Below, piece by piece: positions 1-12,500 of a stretch of 64,000 nucleotides of DNA. Location: positions 1,520,972-1,584,971 of the forward strand of contig CM074814.1 of assembly GCA_037447605.1 (NCBI GenBank). The letters run 5' to 3'. The number at the start of each line of letters is the position of its first letter. Positions within the stretch are counted from its first letter, which is position 1. The position numbers were made by a program, and so were the translations under genes. Under the pieces are notes generated by a model. That model saw only the letters and a list, made by a program, of their open reading frames with translations. It made no database searches and was not told the origin of the DNA. This stretch comes from Zygnema circumcarinatum. Its lineage: Eukaryota > Streptophyta > Zygnematophyceae > Zygnematales > Zygnemataceae.

Positions 1-160
1 CTCAATATGGCGAGGCCATCAAATGTACATGGACAAAAGCAAAATGTGGAACCACGAGGGACTGGTCGCAAAGGACCTAAACACAATAAAACGAAGCTAA
101 GAGCGAAAAACTACGCCTAGCCATAACAACGCAGCCCTAGAAGCAGCCGCGAACTTGCCA
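1..160 (+). repeat. Dispersed repeat R1, copy 1 (cut by window start)
   Basis: This copy contains the R1 hallmark GATGGCGAGGCCATCAAATG-like segment, then a 'CATGGACAAA' block, a 'GAACCACGAG' block and 'CTGGTCGCAAAGGACCTAA'. It ends in 'AACGCAGCCCTAGAAGC'. The same order of blocks recurs near 481, 760, 16605, 17470, 18160 (inverted) and 47755 (inverted). No long open frame crosses it. It is probably a short non-autonomous mobile element or a fragment of one. Its family was not recognised. Confidence 0.7.
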
Positions 161-480
161 GTCGGTTGAATGTCGGAGGGGCGCCGCTTTTAGCGCAGCC
201 GCTGCCAACGAAAAAACGCCACGTGGCACCTCATGAAACATAGCAACGAATGCTAGAGTTGCCCCAGACCCTGACGCGCGGCGTACGGCAGTCTATCACG
301 TCACGTGTCAGCAATCCAGCATCCAAGGTCTTTAGATTTGGATTCTTCTTAGATTTCGCCAGCCAAATACCGGGACCATACGTGAACCGTCCGCTCGTGC
401 GAAGTTACATCAGCAAAGTTGGATTACATCAGCAAATGCGGATGAAGTTGAACCAGGAAACAGGAGAGGGAAAAGGGCGT
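161..480. other. Spacer between R1 copies, no gene seen
   Basis: A short open frame covers part of this stretch, but it has no recognisable protein feature. The sequence is unique within the window apart from its R1 flanks. Confidence 0.4.
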
Positions 481-700
481 TGATCTCACGATGGCGAGGC
501 CATCAAATATACATGGACAAAATCAACAGCATGGGGAACCACCAGGAACTGATCGCAAAGGACCTAAGGAGAAAAGAAAGAAGCCAAGAACGGAAAATTA
601 CGCCTCGGCGCAACAACGCAGCCCTCCCTAGAAGCTGCCGCGAAGGTCACCGATGTGCGGCACATCACATCTCGCGGAGGGAGGGAGCGGCGGAAGGCCA
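481..700 (+). repeat. Dispersed repeat R1, copy 2
   Basis: This is the best-preserved R1 copy in the first kilobase. It begins near 'GATCTCACGATGGCGAGG' and keeps the 'GGGGAACCACCAGGAACTG' and 'CGCAAAGGACCTAAGGAG' blocks. It closes with 'GCGAAGGTCACCGATGTGCG', which is also found at the ends of the copies near 16.8 and 17.65 kb. That gives an element of about 200 bp. Confidence 0.7.
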
Positions 701-754
701 CCGACACTTTTCTTTTTAGGGTCTTTAGGAGAGATGAGATGAGATGAGAGATGA

Positions 755-870
755 GGCATTGATCTCACGATGGCGAGGCCATCAAATGTACATGGACAAA
801 CTGAGCATGGGGAACCACGAGAAACTGGTTGCAAAGGACATAAGAACAAAAGGAAACCAAAACACCAACC
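755..870 (+). repeat. Dispersed repeat R1, copy 3 (3' truncated)
   Basis: Starts with 'GATCTCACGATGGCGAGG' and keeps 'CATGGGGAACCACGAGAAAC' and 'GGTTGCAAAGGACATAAG'. The tail shared by other copies (AACGCAGCC... GGTCACCGATG) is missing. Copies 2 and 3 are in the same orientation about 280 bp apart. Confidence 0.65.
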
Positions 871-887
871 AAACCATGAAAACACAC

Positions 888-1066
888 CCTTACATCCCCC
901 ACGCGGCAATCCATCGGTCAAGGCTCTGTACAAACAGACGTGGCCTATCCAACGGTGAAAATGTTGAACTCTCACACGCGGAAATCCAACGGTTTGTGGA
1001 GGTACACGTGGCTCATCCAACCGTCAACATTGCTGCTTGTTCGCACGCGGCAATCCCGCGGCGAGT
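888..1066 (+). repeat. Degenerate tandem repeat upstream of the helicase gene
   Basis: Units of about 70 bp begin with 'CACGCGGCAATCC' near 899, 'CACGCGGAAATCCAACGG' near 974 and 'CACGCGGCAATCCCGCGG' near 1044. The first two contain a second shared block, 'ACGTGGCCTATCCAACGG' or 'ACGTGGCTCATCCAACCG'. The ACGTGG cores resemble plant G-box half sites. The tandem sits roughly 200-350 bp upstream of the DDX11 start and could be part of its promoter, but that is inference. Confidence 0.55.
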
Positions 1067-1162
1067 GCGCTATTCGACCCCCCCTGTACGGCGTCGCAGT
1101 GGAAGGCGCCCCACTTCGTACGATAGCCGGCCGCGCCCTCCAAACTTTTGAAAAGAAAAGGA

Positions 1163-1246
1163 ATTGGCGGGAAGGGGAGCTGGCGGGGGAGGGAGAGAGG
1201 GAGGGGGAGGGAGAGGGAGAGCGAGAGGGAGAGGGAGCAAGAAGCG
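1163..1246 (+). repeat. GGGAGA-rich leader of the helicase gene
   Basis: A purine-only stretch of GGGAGAGA/GGGGAGG words lies immediately upstream of the DDX11 start codon and is most likely in its 5' untranslated region. Long open frames in all phases here arise only from the simple sequence. Confidence 0.7.
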
Positions 1247-1253
1247 CTCCGCC

Positions 1254-4200
1254 ATGGCTTGCTCTCGCGCTCCCTCGCCTCCCCCCGCCTCCGCTTGCAC
1301 GCGAACAGAGTTTGATGCGTTTCCATACAAGCCGTACGCCATCCAGGAGCAGTTCATGCAAGCCGTCTACCGCGCCCTTACGCAAGGCGGCGTGGCTATG
1401 GTGGAGAGTCCTACTGGTAAGGGATCGCGCAGATGATTGCTTGCTTCCTATGAATCTTACTCGTTGAAATTTTTACGTTGTATTGGCTCAAGCTATGAAA
1501 TTACTCAAGGAGACCTGTGAATTTCCTAAATAAGAAATTCTTGACACTAAATGGATTTCTATGATTGATTTTTCGATTCATTCCTTAGAGCAAGACGCTG
1601 CTTGTTCCAATTGGTTAAGGGAGAATGGGAAGATTTTGGCAAAACATACTTGTTTTTCACTGCGGACCTCGTAGCGTGGTAGGCAGATATAGACACGAGA
1701 AGCGAAGGCTGTACAGCTGACGTTCCTGATTCGAATTAGTAGGAAGGCCAGAAAGTGTTCTACATAAACTTCTAACATGCATATCCGGCAAGTCCTCAAT
1801 GTCTCCGACACAATGGCATTTCCTCCATCAGGGACAGGAAAGACTCTGAGTCTCATATGCAGTGCTTTGGCATGGCTAGAAGACCAGCACAAGCTTCAGG
1901 TGAGCAGTATTGCTTATTTTCTCAGGGAACTCCGAAATTCTCACGATAGGTTGTATTTGGATTTTTTTGACGGTTCGTTTTGTGCATATTCTATCTCGGT
2001 TTCGATGTTTAAAATGTGTCATCCCTGCACCTTCTGGATCCATTTCACTTCGTCTGTCCAGCTCTTCCACCCTTTATTTCTCCATTTTTTCTACTTTATC
2101 TCTCTCCTCCCCCCCCCCCCCAGTCTTAACTGTCTTGCGGGTGCTTTCGGTGCTTTTACTTATGAAATTAATGTTCCGTAGAATGAAACGAGCTTAACCA
2201 GCTATCTTATAACATCAGCGATAAAAATTCATATGAAGGACTAATTGCTTCGATGACGTAATTTGTCTTCTTATTCGTTTACAATCATCTCTAGAGTTTT
2301 CTGAAAAAAAAAAAAAAAAACCCTTTACCGCTAAGGTACCAGGACGCGACTGTGTTCACCAAATTTGCGAGTGTCTTTTCCCTGTTTCTGTGCTTCATCA
2401 GGAAGTTGGCCTTGCGTCAATGCATTCCACAGATCAAAATGGTCAGAAGGCGGATGCTAAGGAAGAAGAGCCGGATTGGATGCAAGACTTTGACAAAAAC
2501 CGTGAGCAAAAGGAGCAAAAAAAGAAAGAGGAGAGGCGGCGAGTAAGGTTGCAAGCAGTCGAGCAGCGAAGACTGCAGGGAGTACGTGTAAGGGAGGATA
2601 CTGGGAAGAAGCATAGCAAGGTTTTTACTTTAGGAAAAGCAAGTAGCAAAGTTAGACAAGGAGTGAAACTTGAGAGCAAGGAGCAGTCTGTGGAGGCTTT
2701 TGGAAATGGCATTGACGATGACGAGTTTTTGGCTGAAGACTGGGACAGCGACGAGGAGGGTTTTCACAAAAGAAAAAAGGTAAGAAGGGTTGAAGTTCAG
2801 TGGGTTGTAGGATAGTCCTGATGTTACATGTGTTGAACACTTGACATTGTCATTTCTATCTAATCCACTCATGCAGTTCAATGGCTCCACGCATGCAGAA
2901 ACCTGCTGGACAGCCGAGTAGTGACAATGAGAGTGATGACAGCAAGACAGAGGAGGAGGAGGAGGAGGAGGAAGAAGAGCCGCTCAAAGTCTTTTTTTGC
3001 AGCAGGACGCACTCGCAGGTTATCTTGCTCCCTTCACAGAGATATCACATGTCCATGTAAGCAAGGACTACAGCTACGAGAATTATGAGTTTCAATAGAA
3101 AGATTTGTAACGTTGCTCCAATACGGGAAGCACATGTTATGAGTCTAGAATGCCATTGTAGCATGATCCAAGTACGAAAGGTGACCGCAGATAATCAAAA
3201 TTGGACGGCTATCATCTCAATTTCAGAGAACTGAAAGAGTGAAATTACCTTGCCTAAAATGTCAACTCCTGAATATAGACGATATCATTGTCAAGCTGAT
3301 AGTAAGCCTAGGTGGAGGCCCGAGCAAGCATAGTTTACTAGTTCGAACCGAATTCTAACCGTTTTAAGTCCGCAAGAGGGTCTGCAAGCGATGCACCTGT
3401 AGAGATAGTTGAACCACTAAACGGGCGATCAAGAATATTCTTGAAGATTGTACATAAGAAATGATGAACCGTCGCCTGAAAGGATGCAAAGAACTTATTG
3501 TACATAGTAAAGACAATGGTGTCGAATGAGAGTGTGGCTCAATCTACTGCATGCATTGCTCATAGGCAATCATCAACACCAAGCTCGCTGTTTTTCGGAA
3601 GGACAATCTCTCATTCTTGTCGCTTTCCTCGTTCTTCTAAACAGCTGACCCAGTTTATAGGAGAGCTTCAGAAGACGAAGTTTGCATCATCTCTCAGAGC
3701 AGTGGCCTTGGGTTCCCGAAAGAACCTCTGCATCAATGAAGGTACTGTATCTACACCCAGCTTATTTCAACATGATGCTCAGAGATGAACGCAGTAGCTT
3801 TTGTTAAAAATTGGGCCTTTTGGAGTTGCAGAAGTTCGTCACCTCGGCAGTGCATCCCGCATTAACGAGCGCTGCTTGGACCTACAGAAGAACAGAGACA
3901 CACTCAACAAACGAGTATGTCTCCTGCAGCACAATCTTCACCTTTTTGCCGTTTGAGAAATGACCTAAGAATTCCTTTATACTCTTGGTGCCAGTGTTCC
4001 CTCCTTTAGGGTGTTTACCTGCGGTGGCATAATGACAGAAGCGACATTGACAGGCCTTCGAAATTTATATGCAGGAGAAGCGTGGACCCAAAACGAAGCA
4101 GCCATCATCTGCAAGCACTTGTCCCTTCAAGAAGCAAATTGGCCGCTTTCGCGACGAGCTGGCCATATCAGCACCCCTCGACATTGAAGACCTTGTGGAA

Positions 4201-7200
4201 GTTGGCAAAAGGCAGGGCTCTATGCCCTAACTTCGAGGAAGCAACAGTGGACACTCCAATAACAACGCAACTTTTATTTCAGCACAAGCCTAACATCATG
4301 AGCCACATGAAACTGCTTGTCTTGGTTTTGAAGGCTGACGCAGTTCCAATGTGGCGTCCTTATCGACGAAAGTTCAGGGAATATCTCCTGTTCCTTAGAA
4401 CTGAACAAGTAGAATTGTTGTCTATGGCATGTTATTGTGGTTGCAGGCTTTCTGTTTGTCCGTATTATGGGAGTCGGTCAGCTTTGGCGCAGGCAGATGT
4501 AGTTGTGCTGCCTTATCAATCTCTCCTCAACAGCTCCACCCGTGACTCCTTGAAAGTGCGACTTCGTGGATGTGTGGTCATATTGGATGAGGCACACAAC
4601 CTGATCGATACTGTGAATGCCATCCACAGTTGTCAGCTGTCAGCAGTGCAGGTATGCTGAAGGGAGAGCCCGTTGAGGAATGGAAAAATGCAGAACTAAA
4701 ATAAGACTGGGAAACCGCGAACATGTTGTATGAGACCAGAAAAATGTGCTCAAGATAAGATCTGGAAATGTCCTCTTGATTGCTATCTGCGTCTGTTCTC
4801 CAGCAAAGAATGTTAGTCTCCTGCCAGGAGAAGTCAGCACTCTTATTGACAAGGTTGATTTTAAAACTGCAGGTGGCAACAGTTCATTCGCAGCTGCAGG
4901 AGTATCTGGCCAAGTTTCGCACTCGGCTTGCCCCATCTAACCGGCGGTGCATTCAGCAGCTGCTTCTTATTGTTGAAGCTTTCGCCGAATTCCTAGGTCG
5001 CCCGTCTCAAGGTAACCTTGAAATATGCCGACTCGTTCAGCTAAAACAAAGAATCTGCCAAGAATGCTCGCTCGACACTATTTTTTTTCTTTTTAATTGG
5101 GATTGCAGTTATGATGGATATGAACACTCTATCCGGCATGAACATTCTGCTGGAGTAGTTCATTTGCAGAGGCTATGCGCATGAGCGAGTTCGAGTTCAG
5201 GTGCGGAATTGACAACCAAAACTTGGTACGACTGTCCGCATTTCTGCAGACGACAGATGTTGTTCACAAGGTGAGAGTGGCAGGAGAGCCGTCTATCACA
5301 GGGTACAAAAACAAACTAAATACTTGGGCCAAAACATGAAACGTCCATTTTCCTCACGAACGGTCTTTGAATTCAGCGACCTTGCAGTCGGCTTAAGGGG
5401 TATTCGCAAACCTGTACTGTAGCCATGGCTATGTCAGAAGCCGCTGCTGTCAAATTTACCTTTCAGTTTCAAGAAAAAAAAAACGAAAAAAGAAGACCCC
5501 ATGTTGGTAATATGTATGCATGAGAAGAGACATGATGAGCACACCACTCTCTATGAAACAACGGAAGGTTCAATAATAGGTTCAATAATGATGGCAGATC
5601 AGCGGCTACGGCGAGAAGCAGCATATGCGAGAGCTGGCAGCGAGAGAGAGAGGGCCCTCTCTTGACCAGGCTACAAGCAGAAGTGCGGGAGTGACTGCAC
5701 TGCGAGCCCTTGCAGACTTCATAGCGGCTCTCACCAGTGCCGATGCAGATGGGCGGATCATTATGGGAGACAATGGACGAGCCAATGCGGATGGTTCTGA
5801 AAATGCAGGCGCAGCAAGTGGGCTTTACTTGAAGTTCATCATGCTGAATGCTGCAAGACACTTTGCGGAGGTATGAAAAGTGGGAAAAGAACACCTGCGC
5901 ATCACCTGACAAATGCCTAAACGTTTGCCTTCCTTCCTTTCGTCGGTTTACTTTTGTTCCTCTGTTCGACTAAGTTGATCTGGAGACTGAATGCAGGTTG
6001 TTCAGGAAGCCCGAGCTGTTGTACTGGCTGGTGGCACTCTGCAACCTATGGCCGCCCTGAGAGAGGCTCTCTTCCCGCACCTCCCTCCCAACCAACTGCA
6101 CGTGTTCTCCTGTGGCCATATTGTGCCTAAAGAGAGTGTGCTGCCAATTGCGTTAGCCAGGGGACCCTCTGGAAGGCTTTTTGACTTCAGCTTTCAGTCG
6201 CGGAGCACCCAAGAGATGGTAGGGCATTACAAGCATCAGTTGCCACTTTTGGCTTTCTTGGAACCCTTGTTGATGCCGCTGTAGACCTAAAAATTGGAAC
6301 TCCTCTACAATGACTTGCTTCTGCAGGTGCAAGAGCTCGGCCGGCTGCTTATCAACCTTTGTTCGGTTGTTCCCGAGGGCGTTGTATGCTTCTTTCCCTC
6401 GTTTGCTTACCTCACAGAAGTTTGGGAGACATGGGAAAATGTCGGGATTCTTCGCACGATTAAACAGAAAAAGGTGGTGTATCGGGAACCTCGCAGCACA
6501 GCAGGAGTGGAAGAGGTTTTGCGGCAATATCGTGAGAGCACAGAAGAAGATGGGAATGAGATAGTGGAAGCACACTGCACCGTCGATGCAAGATGCTCAG
6601 AGGGGTTAAGGGCCGATGGAGGTGCTGGGGGTGGTGACTGTGAAGCAAATCGCAACTTGCATGATCACTATGAGAGAGTTTCTGGATTGCCAAAAATGTC
6701 TGACAGAATTGAAGGAGTGGGAAAGGGAGAGCAGGGAAGTTCTGCAGGTTTTGGAACCTTTGGGGTAGGTGACTTTATGGGCAGAAAGCCAAAGAAGAAA
6801 GGCGGTGCTTTGCTGCTGTGTGTAGTGGGAGGAAAAATGTCGGAAGGTATTAATTTCAGCGACGGCATGGGAAGATGCGTTATTGTGGTCGGTATGCCCT
6901 ACCCTAATCCTTCAGATCCTGAACTTGTTGAAAGGATGAAGTACTTGGATGGATTGGCAGTCCAAGGAAGTAGCGAGGCTGATGGGAAAGTAGATCATTT
7001 CTTGGTAGAGGGGAGGAGTAAAGGAGGAAGCGAAAGGCTACCCAAGAAGCACTCTGGCAAAGCAGACTGTCAGAGGGCTGATGAAGAGGCACAGGACCTT
7101 CTTCTGAGGCCATGTGGCAACCGGGGAAGAGACTACTACGAGAACCTTTGCTGGAAGGCAGTGAATCAGTCCATCGGTAGGTCCAAATCCGACAGGAAGA

Positions 7201-7583
7201 AGTTTGAAGTTCAGCCGATATGCAGCAAAGGAAATAAAAGGATCAGTTCTAGCACGTTATGTGAGGCTAACGCTCATGCAGCTCTCTCTTTTTTTCTTCT
7301 ATTTGCAGGCCGAGCTATCCGCCACATTAATGACTATGCGGCGATCTTATTGGTCGATTCTCGATATTCTGCTGCCAGGAATGCTTACGCAGGGCCCCAA
7401 AGGGCCGCCTTGAAGCTTCCAGAATGGATCCGGGAGAGTCTGGTTGTGCCGAGTGGCGGCTTTGGCGAAGTTCAGCGCATGCTGCTGCACTTCTTCAAAA
7501 GGAACGAGGCCCGAATGGTGAATGCGAGGAACAGGGGATCTGGCGGAGCAGAGGGGACCTGTGATAGCAATGTGGGGATGTAG
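1254..7583 (+). CDS. CHL1: DDX11/CHL1-type iron-sulfur DNA helicase, 14 exons, 1036 aa
   Basis: XPD-family superfamily 2 DNA helicase. Relatives (human DDX11, yeast and plant CHL1) unwind replication-associated DNA in the nucleus and support sister-chromatid cohesion. Exons: 1254-1416, 1832-1899, 2402-2779, 2899-3018, 3645-3741, 3832-3914, 4075-4211, 4447-4651, 4873-5011, 5170-5270, 5598-5870, 5997-6218, 6327-7176, 7309-7583; phase is kept throughout. The chosen ATG gives a Q-like motif (FPYKPYAIQEQFM) just before Walker A ESPTGTGKT (about residues 51-59). Four cluster cysteines appear in NLCINE, ERCLDLQ, STCPFKK and VCPYYGSR (about 272-353). Then come DEAH with VVILDEAHN, the family signature VSGYGEK-like ISGYGEKQ, GGKMSEGINFSDG and NQSIGRAIRH. 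Exon 3 encodes a charged E/K/R-rich insert, and exon 13 holds a long acidic/glycine-rich insert before GGALLLCVVGG. Intron 7 is GC-AG. The neighbours are unrelated. Confidence 0.93.
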
Positions 7584-8572
7584 AATCAGTGAGAGCTCAT
7601 TCCAACACATTGTAGTGGGCGCATCCGTTGAACCGCCTGCATACTTCCGAGGGTGGGAAAATCGCCATGGTGTTACAACCTAGTGTTGGAATCATCACTT
7701 CACAGTTCCGGTGCGTTCTCTCCCCTCTTCTCTACTCTTCCTTTCAGCTGTGTGGCGATCACACGTCCATTCATTCGAAGGTGGGTTCAGACTTAGAGCT
7801 TTCACACTTTGGAGTTCAAAATCAGTACGCGCTTTTTTGTGAATTGAGTGGTAACATGAAGAGGCATTTCATTTCGGTTGTTCTTCAGGTCTGAAACCCT
7901 CTACTTTGTACAACGCTGCAACATCTGCTTTATGCCCTTTTTTTTTTCTGCCCCTTTGCTCTTCCCCTCCTTTTTTAGATCTTTTCCGCCAGCAGAGGTA
8001 AGGCAGTGGGAGGCGGATTGTGCACATCCGAATTTCAGCGGAAAGAGAAAAGTCTCAAATATGAAAAACACATAATCGAGCATTGGGTTAAACTGTGAGC
8101 GCTGGAGTAAACTGTATTTCTTCCATATTGGAAGCTTCTTGTAAGTGATAACATCTCAAAATATCAGAAGACGTCATCTAATGAAAAAAGAAAATGGAAC
8201 GTATGTTTGATTCGTCTATTCTGGAATTGTGGGGGGTTGCACGGGTTATATTCACATATTGTCTTTATTTTCCACTTTCAAATGAGTGAACTCGTCATGA
8301 GAGAAAATAGTCTCCTCTCGGGTTTTTCGTCCTGCAGCGGATAACTGCAATATAACACAAGAGTAAGGAGACGAGAGCCCCTCTAGAAGAAACTCAAAGC
8401 CCTCCATATCCTAAACATTATTCACGAGCTTTTTTGCCACCCGCCGTAAAAAAGATTAAGGCTCCTTCTAGACCACTTGCGCTACCCGTGGCGGAGATAC
8501 TTAGATTTGGAATGAAAGAAGAAAATCCCAGTATGAACAGGCGAGATAAACTACCCCTTCTTATTCCACGCC
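7584..8572. other. Convergent 3' region between helicase and ABCG genes
   Basis: Holds the probable 3' untranslated regions of the two convergent genes. It is AT-rich with T-runs around 7930-7980. No further coding exon, RNA gene or repeat was recognised. Confidence 0.5.
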
Positions 8573-9480
8573 TCACTTGCGAGTGCTCGTTGTTGTAATG
8601 CGAAGGAAGTAGAAGAAAGCGAGGCGGAAGGAGAGAGTGAAGAGGAGCATGATGCCCGTGTTGAACAGCGGCTTGATTTTGCCTAAATCGAGGGCTTGCA
8701 GCACGCCGCGCCCGTCTTCTACACAGGAGGGAGGGAGGGGGGACGGAGAGAGGGCCGTCATGTTGCCTGAAACGGCAGGACTCAGAGCCGGGCCATAGGC
8801 GAAACACGTGTCCTTCAGCGGTGTGAATTCGATCCATAGGAGGTTCTCCAACGGGTACTTGTATATGTTGAAGTAGTGCATCCATATCCAAGGTGCTGGA
8901 ATATCGGTTCTGCACACACACGAGAGAGAGAGTAAGAGAGAGAGGGAGAGAGGCGCTTCAGGAGGTCACTAGAGGTCTACATTGACAAAATACATGCATC
9001 TCATGAGAGCAGTGTCTTGCAAATGATTAGAAGAATGAGCTCCCATGCCACAATTTCGGAAGGAGAGGGAGACGAGAGACCGCACCGAACGAGGAAGAAA
9101 CCGCAGAAGAGGAACCACAGGCAGTAGAGGCCCGCCACAATGCCGTTGGCTGCATAGAAGTTTGGAGCCACGGAGGTGCTAAAAAGCACGAACGAGTTGG
9201 CAGTGACAAGGGTGAGGAAGCACGTTAAGGCGTGGAAGAGGAAGGCCTGCCCTGTACGCACGAGGTGGGCCAGCCAGTAGGTGCAGAGGGAGAGGATCAC
9301 GGCCAGCAGGAGGAACAGAGGGAGAGGGACCACGAAGTTGGCCACCACGTATGTCCAGGTTCGGTACGCGCCTCGAGATGTTTCCCGGACAAACACCTCT
9401 CGGTGCTGCGGCAGGGGTAAGAGCAGGGAGTGAGGAAAAACGGAATGCAGGGAAGGTAAAGACCCGTCCACTTGGTCCTT

Positions 9481-9546
<66 letters not shown>

Positions 9547-12500
9547 CGAGACAAGGGCGTTTTAGGTACCTGCAAGAAGACTGGCAGAGCGTCCATGGAG
9601 TTGTAGCAGAGCAGCGATACAAGGAAGGCGAGGAGGGCTGTGCGCTCCCTCGCTCCGTCCAGTGTGTAGGGCAGGTTGTAGAAAGCTGAGCCCGCGGTAG
9701 TGCCAATTACAATCTGCATGAATTGGATCAAGAACAAGCATAACGACCGTTTAAGACATACCAAAAGCCCGCCGTCCTCGTCTTCACCAACTGCCATGGG
9801 CGGAGAGACAGAGAGAGAAAGAGAGAGAGAGAGAGAGACTGAATATGCCGCAAAACTGTGGCTCTACCATGACAATGACGCGGGACATGGTGAGGGAGCG
9901 CGTGCGCCGTGTGTTGATTGCATCGCGCTCACAGAGAGTGAGAATCTCCTCCCAGGCGCTGCTCGCATACTCGGGGGCCTCCCGCAGCTTTTGGTCCATG
10001 CTGGGGCCCCCTCCCGCCGTGCTGCTCCCCTCTCCTCTCCCATCCGCCAACGTGGTGCGCCCAACTTGCAACAAACGTCCCCCCTGCACGCCCTCACCTT
10101 CACCATATGAATGAGCACCATATGAATGAGAGGTGGACGAGGCTGACACCACCTGAAGGGGAAGCATCGACAACAAACGAAAGTGTATTTGCTGACGAAT
10201 AGGGCATGCATTGAAGTGAGAGAAGGAGGGGAATTAAGGAGAGGGAAGGATCACCTGCGAAGCCACGAGCCCGTTGAGGCCGTCAGGGCTGTCCTGCTGC
10301 AGCTCAATTAGGTCAAGAACATACTCAAGAGGGTTCACCTGCTCCCCTCCAACAGATCCCAAACATGAATACTGTAGCTCGGCATCACCCATGCAAGCAT
10401 CCGCCTTCATCGTACAACCCTCTACTTTGCCTCCAGTATTGTCGCAACAGACCTCTCCCGTGATAGGGAGATGCTCAGTGAGAAGAGCACAAGCACGAGG
10501 GGATGAGCAAGGAGTGGGCATGCAAGGTGAAGATTACATACATATTCAGGTACAGTTTGACCGATGCTGTCAAAGAAAGTGTAAAGCTCGCGAGGACGAC
10601 CATGGAAGATGCGGCGACCGTGGGCGAGCACAAGCAGGGAGTCAAGAAGGTCAACGATGCGGAAACTTGGCTGGTGGATGGAGAGGATCACTGTGCGCTG
10701 CCTCTGCAGGAAAGAACAACAGACGGGGTTCGATTCTAGCTGATATCTTCCGCATTTCTCGTGTTCCTTATTGTCTTCCGTCTATTTGCAGGGAAAAAAC
10801 GGATACGATAACACAAATAGCTGCCGGCAAGAAAAAACTAACAGACTTTATAATGTTATGAGGATATTTTCCGAAATTGTTTGATCAATGTTGAAAGGCT
10901 GCTCACCTCGCTAGCAAGGCTGTGAAGAACCTCCACTACATTCAATGCAGATGTACTGTCCAGACCTGTCAACAGTCATGTCACACCTTCAACTTAAAAC
11001 TTTGTCCGTTTCATGACAGAGCAGAAATAAAAACGCACGATTCAAAATGGTAGCGTCTCTGATGTCCTAACGTTACCATCAAGTGGTCTCTCCTGCCGTC
11101 TCCCCCGTCACTACCTTCCGAAGTCAGTTTAAACTCTACCTGAAGTTGGCTCGTCCAGAAAGAGTACTGCAGGATCATGGATGAGATCAACCCCTATGGA
11201 GCACCGACGTTTCTCCCCACCGGAGACTCCTCTCACCTGCATGGATTGCAGGAAGTGAGCTGCCCAACTCACACCTATGACGATTAGAGGTCCTTGACTG
11301 CCAAACTGTATGAAGCGAGTAAGACTCAAACAACCCATGAAGACAGAACTGGGTGCGCAGGACATCTGTCTCACTCAGGAATGCTAAGCTTCTGCATCTT
11401 TGCAGAGCATGAATGGTAGCCAAGCAGCTGAGTTTCGTTCAGGCCCCACACTCCCTAGCCCACTCACATCCTCATCTCCAACAGCGGTATCGGCACATTT
11501 GCCCAGTCCAAGCACCGCCAGAAGGTCATCTACTCGTGCTTTCTTCTGCGCCATGGTCATGCTGCTGGGCAAGCGCAGGCGAGCACTGAACATGAGGGTC
11601 TCGCGGACAGTAAGCGTAGGGAAGAGAGCATCATCCTGCAGAGAAGAGCAGCAGAGAGTGGATGTGATAGTCAGATGTGTAATATAGCATTCACAAGTCG
11701 CCTCTGAGCCCTGTGCAAGTCTCCGAGCCTGTTGGTTGATTTGCTTGTTTATTGCCACACTTTTCTTTCAATAATTGCTCCTGAAGGAGACAAATATCGG
11801 AACCTTTGAAAATGAGGACGCAAGTGTATAACCATGTGTAAAAACAAGAAGTTCAAGCATCCTTCATTTTCCGTTATCTTTCTTATACAGGACTTCCCTT
11901 GTGCCACCAAGCACATTGATAGCTGCTTAAGGGATGAAGGCACCACGAAGCCATGAGGTTGATACACGACCAAAACAAAAGAAGATGCTCCTGCTGGGCT
12001 TCACCTGCATGACATAGCAGGACATCCTTCGAAATCCTTTCGCCATTGGGACCCCATTGACAAGAATGGTGCCCCTAAGGCTGCTTGGCTCAATACGCCC
12101 TGCAATGGCATCTAGAAAAGTAGACTTTCCCGAACCACTGGGCCCCACCACCGCAAGGACTTCTCCTGGACGAGCGCAGGCACTAATGGAACTCAGGAGC
12201 TCCTTCACAACTGTGCCTTCCTTGGTCTTCTTCACCACCTGTCCTCCATTTCCTCACAATACATTAGATTTTTAATGCAGAATGCAGGATGTTTTCGGGC
12301 CTGAACTTGTTGAATTTCATGTGCATACATGGATACAAGGTCAACACGCACTTCAAGTTATGGGTGAAGTTAAGTCCATAAATCCAGCTCCCTTACCAAA
12401 GAAGCGCAGAGAGCATCTAAAACAAACTGCATATAAGTGTCGTCAAGTGTTAATTTTTTGACAGCGGAAGGTTCTCCACTGCCGGGGACAACTGGAATGC

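Noticed and set aside
972-1467. Open frames of 90-175 codons on both strands before and across DDX11 exon 1
   Set aside because: Produced by the GGGAGA-rich leader. Only the frame with FPYKPYAIQEQFM and ESPTG continues through supported splice sites.
5109-5153. Possible microexon (VMDMNTLSGMNILLE) between DDX11 exons 9 and 10
   Set aside because: Including it leads to a stop. Skipping it joins exon 9 to exon 10 in phase and rebuilds the conserved SQEAMRMSEFEF segment.
9179-9706. Open frames on both strands spanning GA/CT arrays (also 28951-29229, 9351-9689, 15879-16366)
   Set aside because: They are made of RERERE or LSLSLS translations of microsatellites and overlap well-supported exons or introns in other frames.
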